64,000 nt of DNA from contig JALQPE010001977.1 of the NCBI GenBank assembly GCA_030407315.1, positions 62,001 to 126,000 on the forward strand. Reading direction: 5' to 3'. Under the pieces are notes generated by a model that had not been told where the DNA came from, did not search any database, and saw only the letters and a list, made by a program, of their open reading frames with translations. The position numbers and the translations under genes are program-made. Positions within the stretch are counted from its first letter, which is position 1. Each line of letters begins with the position of its first letter. The DNA is from Asparagopsis taxiformis (lineage: Eukaryota; Rhodophyta; Florideophyceae; Bonnemaisoniales; Bonnemaisoniaceae). Shown here piece after piece: positions 50,744 through 62,300 of the stretch.

Positions 50744-52228
50744 ATGAGCCTTCCTTCCCCGCCGTCCAACTTTCTCAACGCGACCCTTCTCCCGGCCTAC
50801 ATCTTTGCCACCTCCCAATTCCGCGCCCAATCCATCACCCCCGTGTCGATATTCCGCCGTCGTCTCGCCGCCAATTTCGACGACCTTCTCGCCGCCCTAC
50901 TCTCCGTGCTGCTATTCATCGCCCTCGTCGAGCTTCTAACCGCCCTATTCCTCGCCGCCCCCCGCGTATCTCTCCTCCGCTTCGTCTGTCGCACCGACGA
51001 TGTGCGCCATTTCCGCTGGCATCGCCCCGCCTCGCTCGCCCCGTTGACGCGCCGTCGCGTCGTCGCATGCTTGCTCGTGCTCTTCGCCGCCCTGTTTCTA
51101 TCCGCCCTACAAACCTTCACCGTGTATCTCACACGCCCCGTCCGCGTCTTCAGCGCTTCCGACGCGTACGGGCTCTACGGTCACCACCCCGCGGGCACCA
51201 CCGATGAAATTTCCCGCGCCGTTGCGCGTGATACCCGTCAAATGCGCTGCGTGTCCCCGCCATTCACCCCCACCGAACAAACGCGCCACTTTGTGCTCTC
51301 CGCTTGCGTGGCCTACGAGGACGTGCACCTAGGTGACGAGCAGCCACTACAGACCGTTGATACATTTACTGTTACGTCGTATTATCACGACGCGGGTAGC
51401 GACCATAATGTGTCGTACGGCACGTCGTTTCACACCGTGTCTACACGCGCCTTGGTGCGTACAGAGGATAGCCAACCCTTCATGTACCTTCAATTTCAGA
51501 ACAATGACAATTCGGAAAAGTTGCATGCAAGATATCTGCAATCCGTTATGGCACGTGCCGCCATTCAATCCACCTGTGCCGACGAATCGTCGTCGCAAAC
51601 CTGTCAGCAGGCGCTGGACGCCTTGACAGTAGTGGAGTCCAGTCTCACCCCGAGAGAAATAAACCTGTGGCAGGGCCCTGACGGCCTGGTTCGCAAGAGG
51701 GAAACCGGCGTGTCGACCACTTTTTCCGCCAATGTCTCGCGTCCAGACCGCGCATTTCGCGATGCGGTGCGCGTGTTCGCAACGAGCAGCCTCGTGAAAG
51801 AGGCGCCTCTGGCGGGATTGTTCCTCGACCAACGCAATAACAAGCAGACCGGAATTAAAAATCTGGTGTCGGAGAACGGCCGATTCGCCGGCGTGTTACT
51901 GCTGGCTATTATGGTCGCCGCTGCCATGCTGCTTTTGATCGTATTGCGCTACTTTTTTAAACCTGTTTCACTGCCACAATTGGCGTGGAGATACGTGCGC
52001 GCGCACTCGAAACATGCAGAGGATGAGCAGGTCACCATGGAGGAGGCGTTTGTGGACAGCTATTATACGCAGGAGGGTGAGTCGTCATCGTCTGGTGCAA
52101 AGATTTCTGCAAGGAGAACTTCCATTGTAATCGAAGAAGTGCGCTGTAGTCAGGGGAGTTACGACCCGTCGACAGAGGGAGAGACCGATGTCGATGTCGA
52201 TATGAGTGTAGCTCGCGGCTTGGAATGA
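50744..52228 (+). CDS. Three-pass membrane protein of unrecognised family (tandem copy 2)
   Basis: The 494-residue paralogue of the previous gene has the same layout. Two hydrophobic spans lie in the first 130 residues (LLAALLSVLLFIALVELL and VVACLLVLFAALFLSAL), then a long hydrophilic loop, then a third span near residues 375-400 (GVLLLAIMVAAAMLLLIV) and an acidic Ser-rich tail. The loop keeps HPAGTT, LSACVAYED, YGTSFHTVSTRALV and RVFATSSLV. Overall identity looks modest, so the duplication is not recent. The ATG at 50744 was chosen because the frame upstream is open only from a GTG. Function is unknown. Confidence 0.78.
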   Translation: MSLPSPPSNFLNATLLPAYIFATSQFRAQSITPVSIFRRRLAANFDDLLAALLSVLLFIALVELLTALFLAAPRVSLLRFVCRTDDVRHFRWHRPASLAPLTRRRVVACLLVLFAALFLSALQTFTVYLTRPVRVFSASDAYGLYGHHPAGTTDEISRAVARDTRQMRCVSPPFTPTEQTRHFVLSACVAYEDVHLGDEQPLQTVDTFTVTSYYHDAGSDHNVSYGTSFHTVSTRALVRTEDSQPFMYLQFQNNDNSEKLHARYLQSVMARAAIQSTCADESSSQTCQQALDALTVVESSLTPREINLWQGPDGLVRKRETGVSTTFSANVSRPDRAFRDAVRVFATSSLVKEAPLAGLFLDQRNNKQTGIKNLVSENGRFAGVLLLAIMVAAAMLLLIVLRYFFKPVSLPQLAWRYVRAHSKHAEDEQVTMEEAFVDSYYTQEGESSSSGAKISARRTSIVIEEVRCSQGSYDPSTEGETDVDVDMSVARGLE

Positions 52229-52724
52229 TATGGCGTTCAAGTTTTTGTTTCTCCGTGTCCCGACGTTGTAGCGGTGTATATATTGAATATATTTCTAAAG
52301 CTTTTGTTGACACGTGTTGGTTTTCGTGCCCGTGTGGCATATCGCTGCCGTTATTACGATCGATGGGTTACTCCGAAATACCGCCGTGAATTCGGTTCGG
52401 TTCTCGTTTTCTGTAGATACGGCATTACGCGCTCAGATTCATGTGCTTTCAAGTGCAGCCACTATCTTACAGATGCATTTTGCGCGGCCATGGTCAATCC
52501 ACGTATGCAACCTGGCATAGCTGACAGGCGACGATTCGCAAAATTTCGTCAGTCCGCCACTCGAGGGCCCTTCGTTTTCATTCCGAGGGCATCTGATTGG
52601 ACAACGGTTCATGCCAATGCCAAGGAGGGAATTATCTCTAAACGAATATCTGTCAAGTATTTCAACCTGCACAACCTTCTGCTCGTGCAATTTCCTCTGC
52701 TGAGTGACGCAGGCTTTGTCCGAA
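52229..52724. other. Intergenic region upstream of the Trp/Tyr permease
   Basis: This 496-base stretch contains a TATA-like gtatatattg near 52275. It is otherwise without gene signals. It should hold the permease promoter. Confidence 0.35.
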
Positions 52725-54366
52725 ATGACGGCGTTCATTTCGCAGCACACAGCCGTGTGGATACGCTCTTCACGCCGCGCTCAATGCGCGCTACCGTTGC
52801 AGCGGTCATCTTTTCTGTCCAATCGGCTGCGTGTAACGCAGAGATGCCTTGTCGACGGACGCTGCTCTCAACGGTTCGCGTTTGTTACAGCCTCTCTCGG
52901 ACAACCAGAGCGGGAGTTGGACTCTACCCGGATGTTTTCGAATATCCAGCTAGCTGATGGTGGCAAATTCAAGCGCGTTGAATCGTCCGAGATGGCTTGC
53001 AGTGCGTTGGTAGCCGTAAGTTTCTGTCTGTCGTTTGACGTTGTGTAGATTATCCAACTATTTGACACCAACGTTTCGTTACTTGTACTCTACGTTTTGG
53101 ATGTACAGGGCACGATGATTGGTGCAGGCGTACTCGCATTACCAACTGTAGCAGCTCCGGCTGGATTTTTACCTTCATCTGCCGCTCTAATTGGAGTTTG
53201 GGTGTACATGGTTGCGACAGGTTTGCTCATCAGTGGTACGTGGCATGACATTTCGTTGCATCCCATTCGCTGCAACCAAATATTCTTCTTACCAGTTTTT
53301 TTTCAATCACACTGTTGTGCTTGTTTCAAATCTTGCAGAAGTGAGTATCAACACGGCATGCTCGCTTGGAAGGCCGTCCGGCATCTCGTTACTTTCGCTC
53401 GGCGAACTAACACTGGGCAAGACGGGAGCTGTAGTAACAGCTGCATCTTACACACTTCTACACTATGCAATCCTAACCGCATACACATCACAAGGAGGAG
53501 CAATGCTCAACCAACTATTTCAAATGCTCGAAAGCACCCTAGGCATCCCGATATCATATCTATCACCAATAATCCCAGCGGCAATCTTTGCCTCAACAGT
53601 CGGCGGCTGCATGTATGCACTACCCGGACGCGCTGTACAAAACATCAACAACATACTCGTCGTCGGCGTGCTGACAACATTCCTTTCCATCCTGGGCGGT
53701 GCAGGCGCCCATCTCAACGCCATGCATCTCCTCGACGGGACGCATTGGCAGGCGTTGGGGCACGGCGAAATCCTTCCGGTATTATTCGTGTCATGCGTGT
53801 ACCACAACATTGTATCCACGATAACGATGCGTCTCGAGGGCGATCGGCGCAAAATCCGACGCGTGATCATCGGCGGAAGCGCCGTACCACTGCTGATGTT
53901 CCTCCTGTACGACGCGGTGATGCTCGGCAACAACGGCGGTTCCAACGCCGCTCAACTGGGCGTGGCGGCGTTTTCATTACTGGCCATCACGACGAGCTTT
54001 ATCGGGTTTGTAGAGGGTCTGAGCGAGCTGTGGACCGACGTGCGTCTGAGCGCTTTGAAAGAATCGGAACGACAGGTGGCTAGATCCACACATGTGAATT
54101 TGCTGGCGACGATTGTGCCACCATTCGTGTTCACCGCTGTGTCGCCTGACATCTTTCTACGCGCCTTGGACGCCGCTGGCACATACGGTATCGCAGTACT
54201 GTTCGGCGCGCTCCCGGCGGCGATGGCGTGGCGTAATCGTCGCGCCCAACTGACAGCTGGGTTCCGACGTCTTGTTGGCGGTGGAGATGCGGTTCTGGCG
54301 GCTGACGCGATCGTGCCCGTTCTGTTGATTGGTAGTCGCATCGCGGAGACGGTTGGAATTTTGTGA
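52725..54366 (+). CDS. Tryptophan/tyrosine permease-like transporter, plastid-targeted (3 exons)
   Basis: Exons are 52725-53015, 53109-53235 and 53339-54366 (481 residues). The introns have GTAAGT..gtacag (93 bases) and GTACGT..cttgcag (103 bases) ends, in phases 0 and 1. The join restores the family motif SALVAGTMIGAGVLALPTVA, which confirms the splicing. The first 75 residues are Arg/Ser-rich, as in plastid transit peptides. After them come about ten hydrophobic segments of the bacterial TyrP/TnaB/Mtr aromatic amino acid permease type, related to Arabidopsis proteins of this family in organelles. The expected role is aromatic amino acid movement across a plastid envelope membrane, which fits the shikimate pathway being plastidic. 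Confidence 0.87.
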
Positions 54367-54700
54367 ATTTGCTGTCGTCGCATATGTTGTGCATTTCGGG
54401 CCACATCAGCTGAGAGTTGCCAACGCACATGTATCGTTTTTGGGGTGCTGCGGATATGACTTGGACGGTTTTCATTGGTGCGATAGCGAGTCTCATGTTC
54501 CAGCGATGTATTATAGATTTGTTTACACCAATTTTGGAGGCCGTGTGATTACACTTGTATTTACTTGTGGTCTGCACATCAACTCCAAGCAGAGCTACGT
54601 TCATCTGCACTTGTTTATAACTCAGCTGTCACTGCTGTAGAATTTGCTCCAGGTCGAATTATTCTTGTCCATCTCTTTCCCTCCCCGGCTCGCTCCCACC
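54367..54700. other. Short intergenic region upstream of UBC2
   Basis: This 334-base stretch carries the permease 3' UTR and the UBC2 promoter, including a TATA-like element at 54614-54620. No gene is seen. Confidence 0.4.
54614..54620 (+). promoter_or_regulatory. TATA-like element upstream of UBC2
   Basis: TTTATAA lies about 81-87 bases upstream of the ATG at 54701, the same spacing as the element in front of the C2H2 and BK-channel genes. Confidence 0.4.
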
Positions 54701-55307
54701 ATGTCGACCCCAGCGCGTAAACGATTGATCCGTGATTTTAAAAAGTTGCAGAATGTACGTTTGTGCCCGCTTTTCTTGCCCGACAATGTGGTTTCCACGC
54801 CAAACTCACCCACCGACTTTTCCTGTCTTTGGTAGGATCCTCCGTCTGGAATTAGTGGCGCACCATGTGATAACAACATCATGAAATGGAACGCCGTAAT
54901 TTTCGGGTACGTCACTCCGTCATTCTGCATGCTCGTCGCAATCATCATGCCACTAACCCGCTCCCACAACCTATAGCCCGGATGACACTTCCTGGGAAGG
55001 TGGTACTTTCAAACTCACCCTGGTTTTTACAGAAGACTATCCAAACAAGCCACCTGTGGTCAAGTTTGTCTCCCGACTATTCCACCCAAATGTTTACAAT
55101 GACGGCGGCATTTGTCTCGACATTTTGCAAAGCAACTGGAGTCCAATCTACGATATTTCCGCTGTTCTCACCTCAATCCAGAGCCTTCTCTGCGATCCAA
55201 ACCCAAATTCTCCCGCAAACTCAGAGGCCGCTCGTCTCTTCCAGGAGAATCGCCGTGAGTACAACAAGCGCGTGCAGCAAATTGTCGAGGAGTCCTGGAC
55301 CACTTGA
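54701..55307 (+). CDS. UBC2: Ubiquitin-conjugating enzyme E2, Rad6/UBC2 type (3 exons)
   Basis: Exons 54701-54754, 54836-54906 and 54977-55307 join to a 151-residue protein, the family length. The introns are 81 and 70 bases, both with GTACGT donors and tag acceptors. The catalytic Cys88 lies in GGICLDIL, preceded by the HPN motif (HPNVYNDG), and [17 protein letters not shown] is the Rad6 N-terminus. Rad6 works with Rad18 in post-replication repair and with Bre1 in histone H2B ubiquitination. The C-terminus lacks the acidic tail of yeast Rad6, as in plant and animal forms. The ATG has a good context (CCACCATGT). Confidence 0.95.
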
Positions 55308-55400
55308 ACATGACGTCTTGTAAATAATTACCACTATTGCACCCTTAGAGCCTTTCAGCGTCAACCATTACTCCATAAATCTAGCTTTGTACAAACCGCT

Positions 55401-56234
55401 TCACTCACCCTCCTCCACTACCCTTTGAAACGCCTCATTCGCCACCCGCTTCTCCGCTGGCAATCTCCTCAAAAACCGCTCCGAAAGCGGCGTGGCATTC
55501 GTCGCCACGTCTGTCAGCACCACGACTCCGCGGTCAATCAGCGCAAATTTCACCCGCGTCTTCCCAGTACCGTCCAGAAACTGCCCGACATCGCGAATAA
55601 CCGGCGGTTGTTCCCCATATCGAAACACCGCCACATGAAACAACGGTCTCGCAAGTTCCTTTCTCCGAAACGCCCCCACTCTCCACGCAGAGAACGCCAT
55701 ACGCAACCCTTGGACATCTCCCTCGCCCGCATATCTCCGTACAACGTACCCCGCGCGTCTCAGATGCGCAAACGCCAGATAGTGCTCAAGAGCAACGCCC
55801 GTCTCGAGCATGAGCCCCCATGCGCGCTGTAGAGACGCTGGCAGTCCGTTCACAGTAATATCCAACGTCCCTTTATCGACCAGATATAACATTTCTTCCG
55901 CGTATAAATATTGCTCGCCGTCCCGAAACTCACCCATGCTCTGTAGCGTGTTTCCTCGCGCCGTTATAATGCGCGCATGACTACCGTCCCATTCTGCACG
56001 CGCCATGTGTTTGGAGCGCGATACCCGTGGCGCGACTATGGCCTTCTTCAGAGCGGCGGTTCGTTTCTCAACACGCTCTTGCTGCGACTCGGAGAGAGCT
56101 GTTGGTGACAACATGGAGTCTTTCTTCCCACGACGTGGTAGGGTTAGTTTTCGCCACCATTTGAGTCCCATGTTGTTTGCTCGCGGCTTTTTGCGAATTG
56201 CATTTCCATTGGCGTCCTTCCCCCCGCGCGCCAT
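55401..56234 (-). CDS. SEN54: tRNA-splicing endonuclease subunit SEN54
   Basis: The 277-residue, single-exon protein has a basic N-terminus. It then has the SEN54 N-terminal domain, seen as KHMARAEWDGSHARIITARG followed by the YAEEMLYLVDKGTLDI segment. A C-terminal domain continues as LEHYLAFAHLRRAGYVVRR and ends with VKFALIDRGVVVLTDV. SEN54 is the structural partner of the catalytic SEN2/SEN34 subunits in the heterotetramer that cuts introns from tRNAs. The length is short compared with fungal and animal proteins. The start is the first ATG; the upstream frame begins only at a TTG. It converges with UBC2, 93 bases away, and is divergent from RPL17. Confidence 0.87.
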   Translation of the reverse strand: MARGGKDANGNAIRKKPRANNMGLKWWRKLTLPRRGKKDSMLSPTALSESQQERVEKRTAALKKAIVAPRVSRSKHMARAEWDGSHARIITARGNTLQSMGEFRDGEQYLYAEEMLYLVDKGTLDITVNGLPASLQRAWGLMLETGVALEHYLAFAHLRRAGYVVRRYAGEGDVQGLRMAFSAWRVGAFRRKELARPLFHVAVFRYGEQPPVIRDVGQFLDGTGKTRVKFALIDRGVVVLTDVATNATPLSERFLRRLPAEKRVANEAFQRVVEEGE

Positions 56235-56636
56235 TTTGCTTGTTTCGGAAGCGGAAATCGAGCTGTCGCTGCTGCCTGTGGATTTGATAATCAAATTGAT
56301 GTGATGTCGAAAATTTCAAACTGCTTGGTTTCACTCGCGGCTTAAAGAATCCAATCCAGTTTGGGACGAGGTTGAGCGATGCTTTGTGGACGATGGGGAA
56401 ACGTTGTTATCGATTACCGAAGAACTTGATCCGGCATCGCGGACAGAAACAAATTTATCGTAATTTTTGAAAAGTGTGTACAACACATACACGTGGCGAA
56501 ATAAATTTAGGTTTCGCTGCGTCGCCGTCCATGATGGGTTAATGCCGATGCCACCGCCCGACGGACAAGCCACAGCTCGTGATAAGTTGGAGGATTTGGC
56601 AGTAGTATCTCCTGTAACGTATTATCCACATCAGCG
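56235..56636. other. Divergent intergenic region, SEN54 / RPL17
   Basis: This 402-base stretch lies between two divergent starts and should contain both promoters. It is AT-richer near the SEN54 side. No open frame has coding character. Confidence 0.4.
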
Positions 56637-57383
56637 ATGGCTAAAGGAACGTATTCCCGGGAGCCTGCGAATCCGCAGAAATGTAAGTACGATTTTCCTT
56701 CCGAAGCGCGCGTGCGAGAAAGACCACAACTCGGAGGCGATATGGCACGCACTGAGGGACAATGCAATTGAATAGCGGATCGCATTGGACACACACTGCG
56801 CGAAGATCTACTAAACCATGCCCCTGTGACATGCCAACTGACCTTTTGCTATGCTATTTGCGTGGTGTCTACAGCGGTCAAGGCGCGCGGAAGCGATCTG
56901 CGTGTGCATTTCAAGAACACGCATGAGGTCGGTGCGGCCATCAAGGGCATGACTCTGGAGAGGGCGCAGAAGTATCTGGGGGCGGTGATGGCCAAGAAGG
57001 AAATCGTGCCGTTCAGGCGGTTCAAGATTGGCGTAAAGGGAAAGGCGCAGTGCAGAAACTGGAAAGTACCCGTTGGTCGGTGGCCGAGAAAATCATGTCA
57101 ATTCATTCTGGGCCTGCTGAAGAACGCTGAGAGTAACGCCGAGTTGCGCGGTCTCGATATCGATAATCTAGTCGTCGATCACGTCCAGGTCAACAAGGCC
57201 ATGCGTGGTCGTCGTCGAACTTTCCGCGCTCACGGTCGTATCAATGCGTTTATGAGCCAACCCTGCCATGTTGAAATGTTTCTTTCGGAACCGGAGGATC
57301 CGGTGGCCGCTGGTGACGAAGACGGTTCTCGTGCCCCTGCAAACCTGTCGCGTACTCGACTTCGCTCTGGCATGACTGCGTAA
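56637..57383 (+). CDS. RPL17: Cytosolic ribosomal protein uL22 (RPL17), one intron
   Basis: Exon 1 (56637-56682) encodes [15 protein letters not shown] and is spliced across a 192-base intron (GTAAGT..tctacag) in phase 1 to exon 2 (56875-57383), giving 184 residues, the eukaryotic length. Exon 2 begins with [16 protein letters not shown], then carries [16 protein letters not shown] and the [19 protein letters not shown] loop of uL22 that lines the exit tunnel. This is the cytosolic large-subunit protein. An early intron right after the start region is common in ribosomal protein genes. No C/D box snoRNA could be found in the intron by eye. Confidence 0.95.
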
Positions 57384-57820
57384 GCTAACCGTGTCAAGTA
57401 AAATGTACTTTGAATTTTCCAGTCGAGTGTGACGACCGTACTAGATGTAGAGCGAGGCGCAGCGTTATTCTATCAGTCTGAAATCAATTGACAGTGGTGG
57501 AAACTGCATTTATCGCTGATGAATTGAAGTGCGGCATTGGGTCAAGGATGGGACATGATCGCAGCGAAAAAGAGGTGCGGAAGGCGAAGAAAGCGGAGCT
57601 TGCACACGAGTGGACTCGATTTCCATTGAAAATTTCGCACGCTAATCACTCATAGACATGCTGTCACGTGCCAACCAGCCGCTTATATTTCCACATCCAC
57701 GTGTTTCACTGTCAAAGTACACTCACGATCCGTCAGGTAGAACGTTTTAACTGTCCCGAACAGTCAGACCTCTTCCACTCGCGCACAGCACAACCGCCAG
57801 AGCTTGTCGCGATCGTAACC
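57384..57820. other. Intergenic region upstream of enolase
   Basis: This 437-base stretch has a TATA-like cttatattt near 57682, about 138 bases upstream of the enolase ATG. No gene is seen. Confidence 0.35.
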
Positions 57821-59173
57821 ATGTCTCGCATCCAGGACGTGAAGGCGCGTCAATTGTTCGATTCGCGCGGCAATCCGACCATCGAAGTGGAAGTGCAGAC
57901 CGATGACGGATCGTTCCGCGCCATGGTACCATCGGGCGCGTCGACCGGCGCCTACGAAGCGCACGAATTGCGCGACGCCGATATCGCCCGTTTCAACGGC
58001 AAGGGCGTGCTCAAAGCCATTGACAATGTCAATAATGACATTGCAGTCGCTGTGACCGGCATGGATCCGACCGACCAGGAGGGCATCGATCAGGCCATGA
58101 TAGATCTCGACGGCAGCGAGGACAACCGAAAGGGCCGATTGGGAGCCAATGCCATCCTCGGTGTCTCAATGGCTGTCACCCGCGCGGGCGCCGCGAAAAA
58201 AGGTATTCCACTCTACAAGCATATCAATAATCTCGCCGGAAATCCACCACTCATGCTCCCCGTCCCCGCTTTCAATGTGCTCAATGGCGGCTCGCACGCC
58301 GGTAACGGCCTCGCCATGCAGGAGTTTATGGTGCTCCCTACCGGCGCGGAGACTTTCAAGGAGGCCATGCAGATCGGTGTCGAGATTTATCACAAGTTGA
58401 AGGAGGTCATTAAGGAGAAGTATGGAAAGGCAGCGACCGCTGTTGGTGATGAGGGCGGGTTTGCGCCGGATATTCAGGACAATGATGAGGCGCTTAAACT
58501 CATTCAGACGGCTGTGAAGAAGGCTGGGTATGAGGAGTTGGTGCAGATTGGTATGGATGTTGCGGCCAGTGAATTTTATCACAAACAGTCCAAAAAGTAC
58601 AACCTTGACTTTAAGAAAAAGTCTATCACAGAGGGCGCTCGTATGAGGACGGCTGCCGATTTGCTTCACATGTACAAGCAGTATGCGGCGACATACGGCG
58701 TCATTTCTATCGAGGACCCGTTTGATCAGGATGACTTTGATACGCACTCCAAAATGACTAATGAACTCGGCGAGTTGATTCAGATTGTGGGCGACGATTT
58801 GCTCGTTACCAATCCAGACAGAATAGATATGGCCATTCAACAGAACGCGTGTAATGCGCTTTTGCTCAAGCTCAACCAGATCGGCACTGTTACCGAAGCG
58901 ATCGAGGCGAATAATTTGGCGCGAAATGCCGGTTTCGGCGTCATGGTCAGTCACAGGAGTGGCGAGACGGAGGACTCGTTCATCGCTTCTCTGTGCGCCG
59001 GTCTCGGGACTGGGCAGATTAAGGCGGGAGCGCCATGCCGCTCGGAGAGATTGGCGAAATACAATGAATTGTTGCGGATAGAAGAAGATATGGGTGATTC
59101 GGCCGTATTTGCTGGCGAATATTGGAGGGATCCGTGGATGTTGCAACCCTCTAACCGTAGATCGAATTACTGA
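57821..59173 (+). CDS. ENO: Enolase
   Basis: The 450-residue, single-exon enzyme converts 2-phosphoglycerate to phosphoenolpyruvate. Motifs are [20 protein letters not shown] at the N-terminus, the [17 protein letters not shown] loop, [19 protein letters not shown] and the signature [14 protein letters not shown]. The catalytic region SHRSGETED follows, and the C-terminus contains YNELLRIEE. The metal-binding Asp and Glu residues (in SIEDPF and GDDL) are present. No transit peptide precedes the ATG at 57821, so it is the cytosolic glycolytic form. Upstream in-frame codons begin only with a GTG. It converges with the BK-type channel gene, 160 bases away. Confidence 0.96.
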   Translation: MSRIQDVKARQLFDSRGNPTIEVEVQTDDGSFRAMVPSGASTGAYEAHELRDADIARFNGKGVLKAIDNVNNDIAVAVTGMDPTDQEGIDQAMIDLDGSEDNRKGRLGANAILGVSMAVTRAGAAKKGIPLYKHINNLAGNPPLMLPVPAFNVLNGGSHAGNGLAMQEFMVLPTGAETFKEAMQIGVEIYHKLKEVIKEKYGKAATAVGDEGGFAPDIQDNDEALKLIQTAVKKAGYEELVQIGMDVAASEFYHKQSKKYNLDFKKKSITEGARMRTAADLLHMYKQYAATYGVISIEDPFDQDDFDTHSKMTNELGELIQIVGDDLLVTNPDRIDMAIQQNACNALLLKLNQIGTVTEAIEANNLARNAGFGVMVSHRSGETEDSFIASLCAGLGTGQIKAGAPCRSERLAKYNELLRIEEDMGDSAVFAGEYWRDPWMLQPSNRRSNY

Positions 59174-59333
59174 TTTGTACTTTTTACCATGACAACATAT
59201 AGAACGTCATTTCTAGCATGTTAAATACTCGTTTCCCATTCATCACGTCGGTAGATTGTAATCTTCTCTAGCTCGTCTCGTCTGCCAAGTCGGATGCCAC
59301 ACGTGCCGAGTCGACAATGCCGCTGCCTGAAAC

Positions 59334-62300
59334 TTACTTTTCTTCTAGTGCTGCGTTCGTTGTTTCTGACCATTTCAAAGGAAGATCCAGAGATGGATGC
59401 ATGAGAATGAAGATGCCATCCGACTCGGCACACCACGTATTCGGATCAGGCAGTGTATATACATACGGCAGATGATTTCCAGGAACTTCCACTTCTTTGA
59501 ACTTACGACCTCCCATTACAGACTCGTGTTCCTCTCCATGAGGAATAATCCGGTGCAGGAAATCAGACAGTTGCGCGGTTGGGCCCGGGTCAGTACCGCC
59601 GGACGTCATTGGTGTCTCCATGGACGATGGTTGAAATTCACTCAACTCTGGACGAAACTCCGGACCGCCCATAGAGTGATGCTTCGCCTCGGTTCGCTGA
59701 AGCATTGGTCGCAAATCTTCATTTCTGGGCGACGTTGGTCCGTCATCGTCCAAATGACCCATGCGTCCACGCGGACTATGAGGGGACGCAAAACTTCGCA
59801 GAGATGCATTGTCAAATTCATGAATCTTATCGTAATCTGCATCGTCCTCTACATCCGACGACGATTCACTGCTCGACCCAGAAAATTCGGCGGTTCCTTG
59901 GATGGCATCTCTTCCCCTTGCTTCCCGAATTTTTGATGGTGCTACTTTCTTGATCTGCTCCTCCATGAATCGCTTCGCTTTGTCGAAAGTGTTCGACTTG
60001 CCAACAAAGTCATCAGTCTCCACCGTCACATCGTCTTCTGCTAGCAGTGCCATTGCTTCTTTGTAGACCGTTACACCACGTTTTCTTCGAGGCTTTGACG
60101 GAATCAGGACGGGTGCGTTTCCAGATCGATAGATCCCTAGTGGAGTTGCACCGTGTCGCACAAGGCTTTTGAAAATAGCGCTGTACCTCACGAGCTTTTT
60201 CCCATCCTTTCGAACCAGGCTCATTTTCTCATCAAACATTGACTTTGGAATTCTTACAAGTCGCACTTTGAGACCAGAGCAGCTTGCGTCAGCCCCGAGT
60301 AGACTGGAATAGAAGTGGACAAACCCCGGTTCCAGATATTCTCTGATCAGCAAAGCAATGGCGCTCGAATGAATTAGCAGCTCACCAGACGCGTATCGGC
60401 TCCTCGAGAACAAAGTTCCACGACGCTCCTTCGCTGCTTCATATTTCTGCGCTGAGTTTGGTGAACCATCTGCATTTTGCCGCATACTCATACTACGTTC
60501 CATCGTTTTCTTCTCAGTAAGGTCATCAGCATCCTGCTTGGCTGAAGCGAGCAGAGGACTCTCCGGAGGAGTTCTCGGGCTCACGTCGCCTGCCGTTTCT
60601 TTTGTGTTTAGAACATTTTTGAGCCCGTGTGCAAGGGAGGACATTGTGCCTATGCTTAAAAGAGGGGGCTTTTCAGATTGGGAACGACTGATGTTGTTAC
60701 CCTGGGCTACATTGCTCTCTCCTGACTGAGCAGGGTTGGTTCGACTCGTACCTTGTTGGCTAATGCTTGTCTGTGAATTATCACTAGGACTCTCGGTACT
60801 TGAATGTAATCGCAGTTTCTCCGGTACCTTCTTCGCCTTCGCTGCAATTCTCTGTGGAATGGAAGCAGATGAGGGAGGGGTGGGAGCCGGAGGTGATGGA
60901 GATTCCTGTTTGATTTGCTCCTCATTCACCGCCAAAGTTGGACTATCCGTAGCTGGTAGAACGTTTGGCTCTCCAAGTAAAGCCCCAACTCGGCGCGGAT
61001 GACTCGGTTCGCGCAAAAACTCAAGTGATTTCTCGTCCACAAGCTCTGAACAGACGAAAACATCCTGGTCATTCAACGTACTGACGTCTAGGGTCATGAA
61101 TGTGAAAATTGTACGGGCATCTGAAATATACCATGGTTGTGTGTAGTCGGCCATAGTACAAACTGATCTGGCCGTTCCAAGCTTTGCCGAGACCCATGTG
61201 TGTTGAGAAGCTGGGGAGCCTTCAACAAAGAAAAGACACTTTCTCTCAAACTGCTCAAAGCGACTCCGATAACTTTCACTGATATTTGGATGAATAACAA
61301 CAACTCTTTCCCTGACTGCTGATGCTAGAGACTTCCGCTTATCCTTGTGCCAGAGATTTCTCAAAAGGAGCGGTAGGTTCTTCAGGGGCGCGTCACCCTC
61401 CATGGCTACAATAACATGACCTGCAAGATTGTCTGGCATGTACTTTGCGCTCTTGTGAGGCGTTTTCATGCTCGGTGATTCAGGAAATGACGAAGCGAAA
61501 AACTCTGCCGAGGCTGGATTGAGAGTCAATGGGGTGCTTCCGTCCCGCGAAAGATTCATATAGGGGGCTCGAAACGAGCTTGCCAACCTGCGATTGGGGC
61601 GTAGTGGACTTGTAATTGCATGATGAAGGTCGCGAGCGTCACTGTCTTGAGAAACAAGCTCACTTTTCATCACTGGCCCTTGAAGAGAACGCTGCTGCTT
61701 ACCAAATTCTGGTGTATCACCACCCAGGGCAAGAATGGAGGATGACTGCGATCGTGGGGCGATGCTATGGCCGATAGGGTGACGGAGCGAGTTTGTCTTG
61801 AAGCGTCGCACGATGATTTGAAGTGCACTGGCCACATACCGGGAGTGGTGGTAAGTCAGAAACATCGCTACATCACCGCCGCGCAAAAAGCGATCTGTAG
61901 TGAGAACAGGTTCTGGTAATGATCGGAGAGGATGTTTGGTTGCAATGAGAACCAAGCCGAGATGGAATAGATCTCCAGAAATTTCGCGCACGGTAACACC
62001 ACTAATATCTTCGGGAATGATTGCGTAGGAGAGAGAACATGACGCACCCATATGATATTCGGTTAGCCAAGCGGGGTCACCTTCAATGCGATGCGACTGC
62101 ACATCGAGATACATATTACTGAGAAGGGTACCCACACCATTGGCCTTTACGTTTGCAGAAATAAGCGCCATATGAAGCTCTTGCAGACAGACAAACTCGG
62201 AACGTTCTAGATCATTATTATGGTTGAGCTGCTCCTTATGGACTTCGCTACCCTTGTGGACTTTGCTATAGTGAGCCAAGACATCTTCCAGAGAGCGGAG

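Noticed and set aside
56683..56874. snoRNA within the RPL17 intron
   Set aside because: CTGA-like D boxes occur but no C box (RTGATGA) or terminal stem was found.
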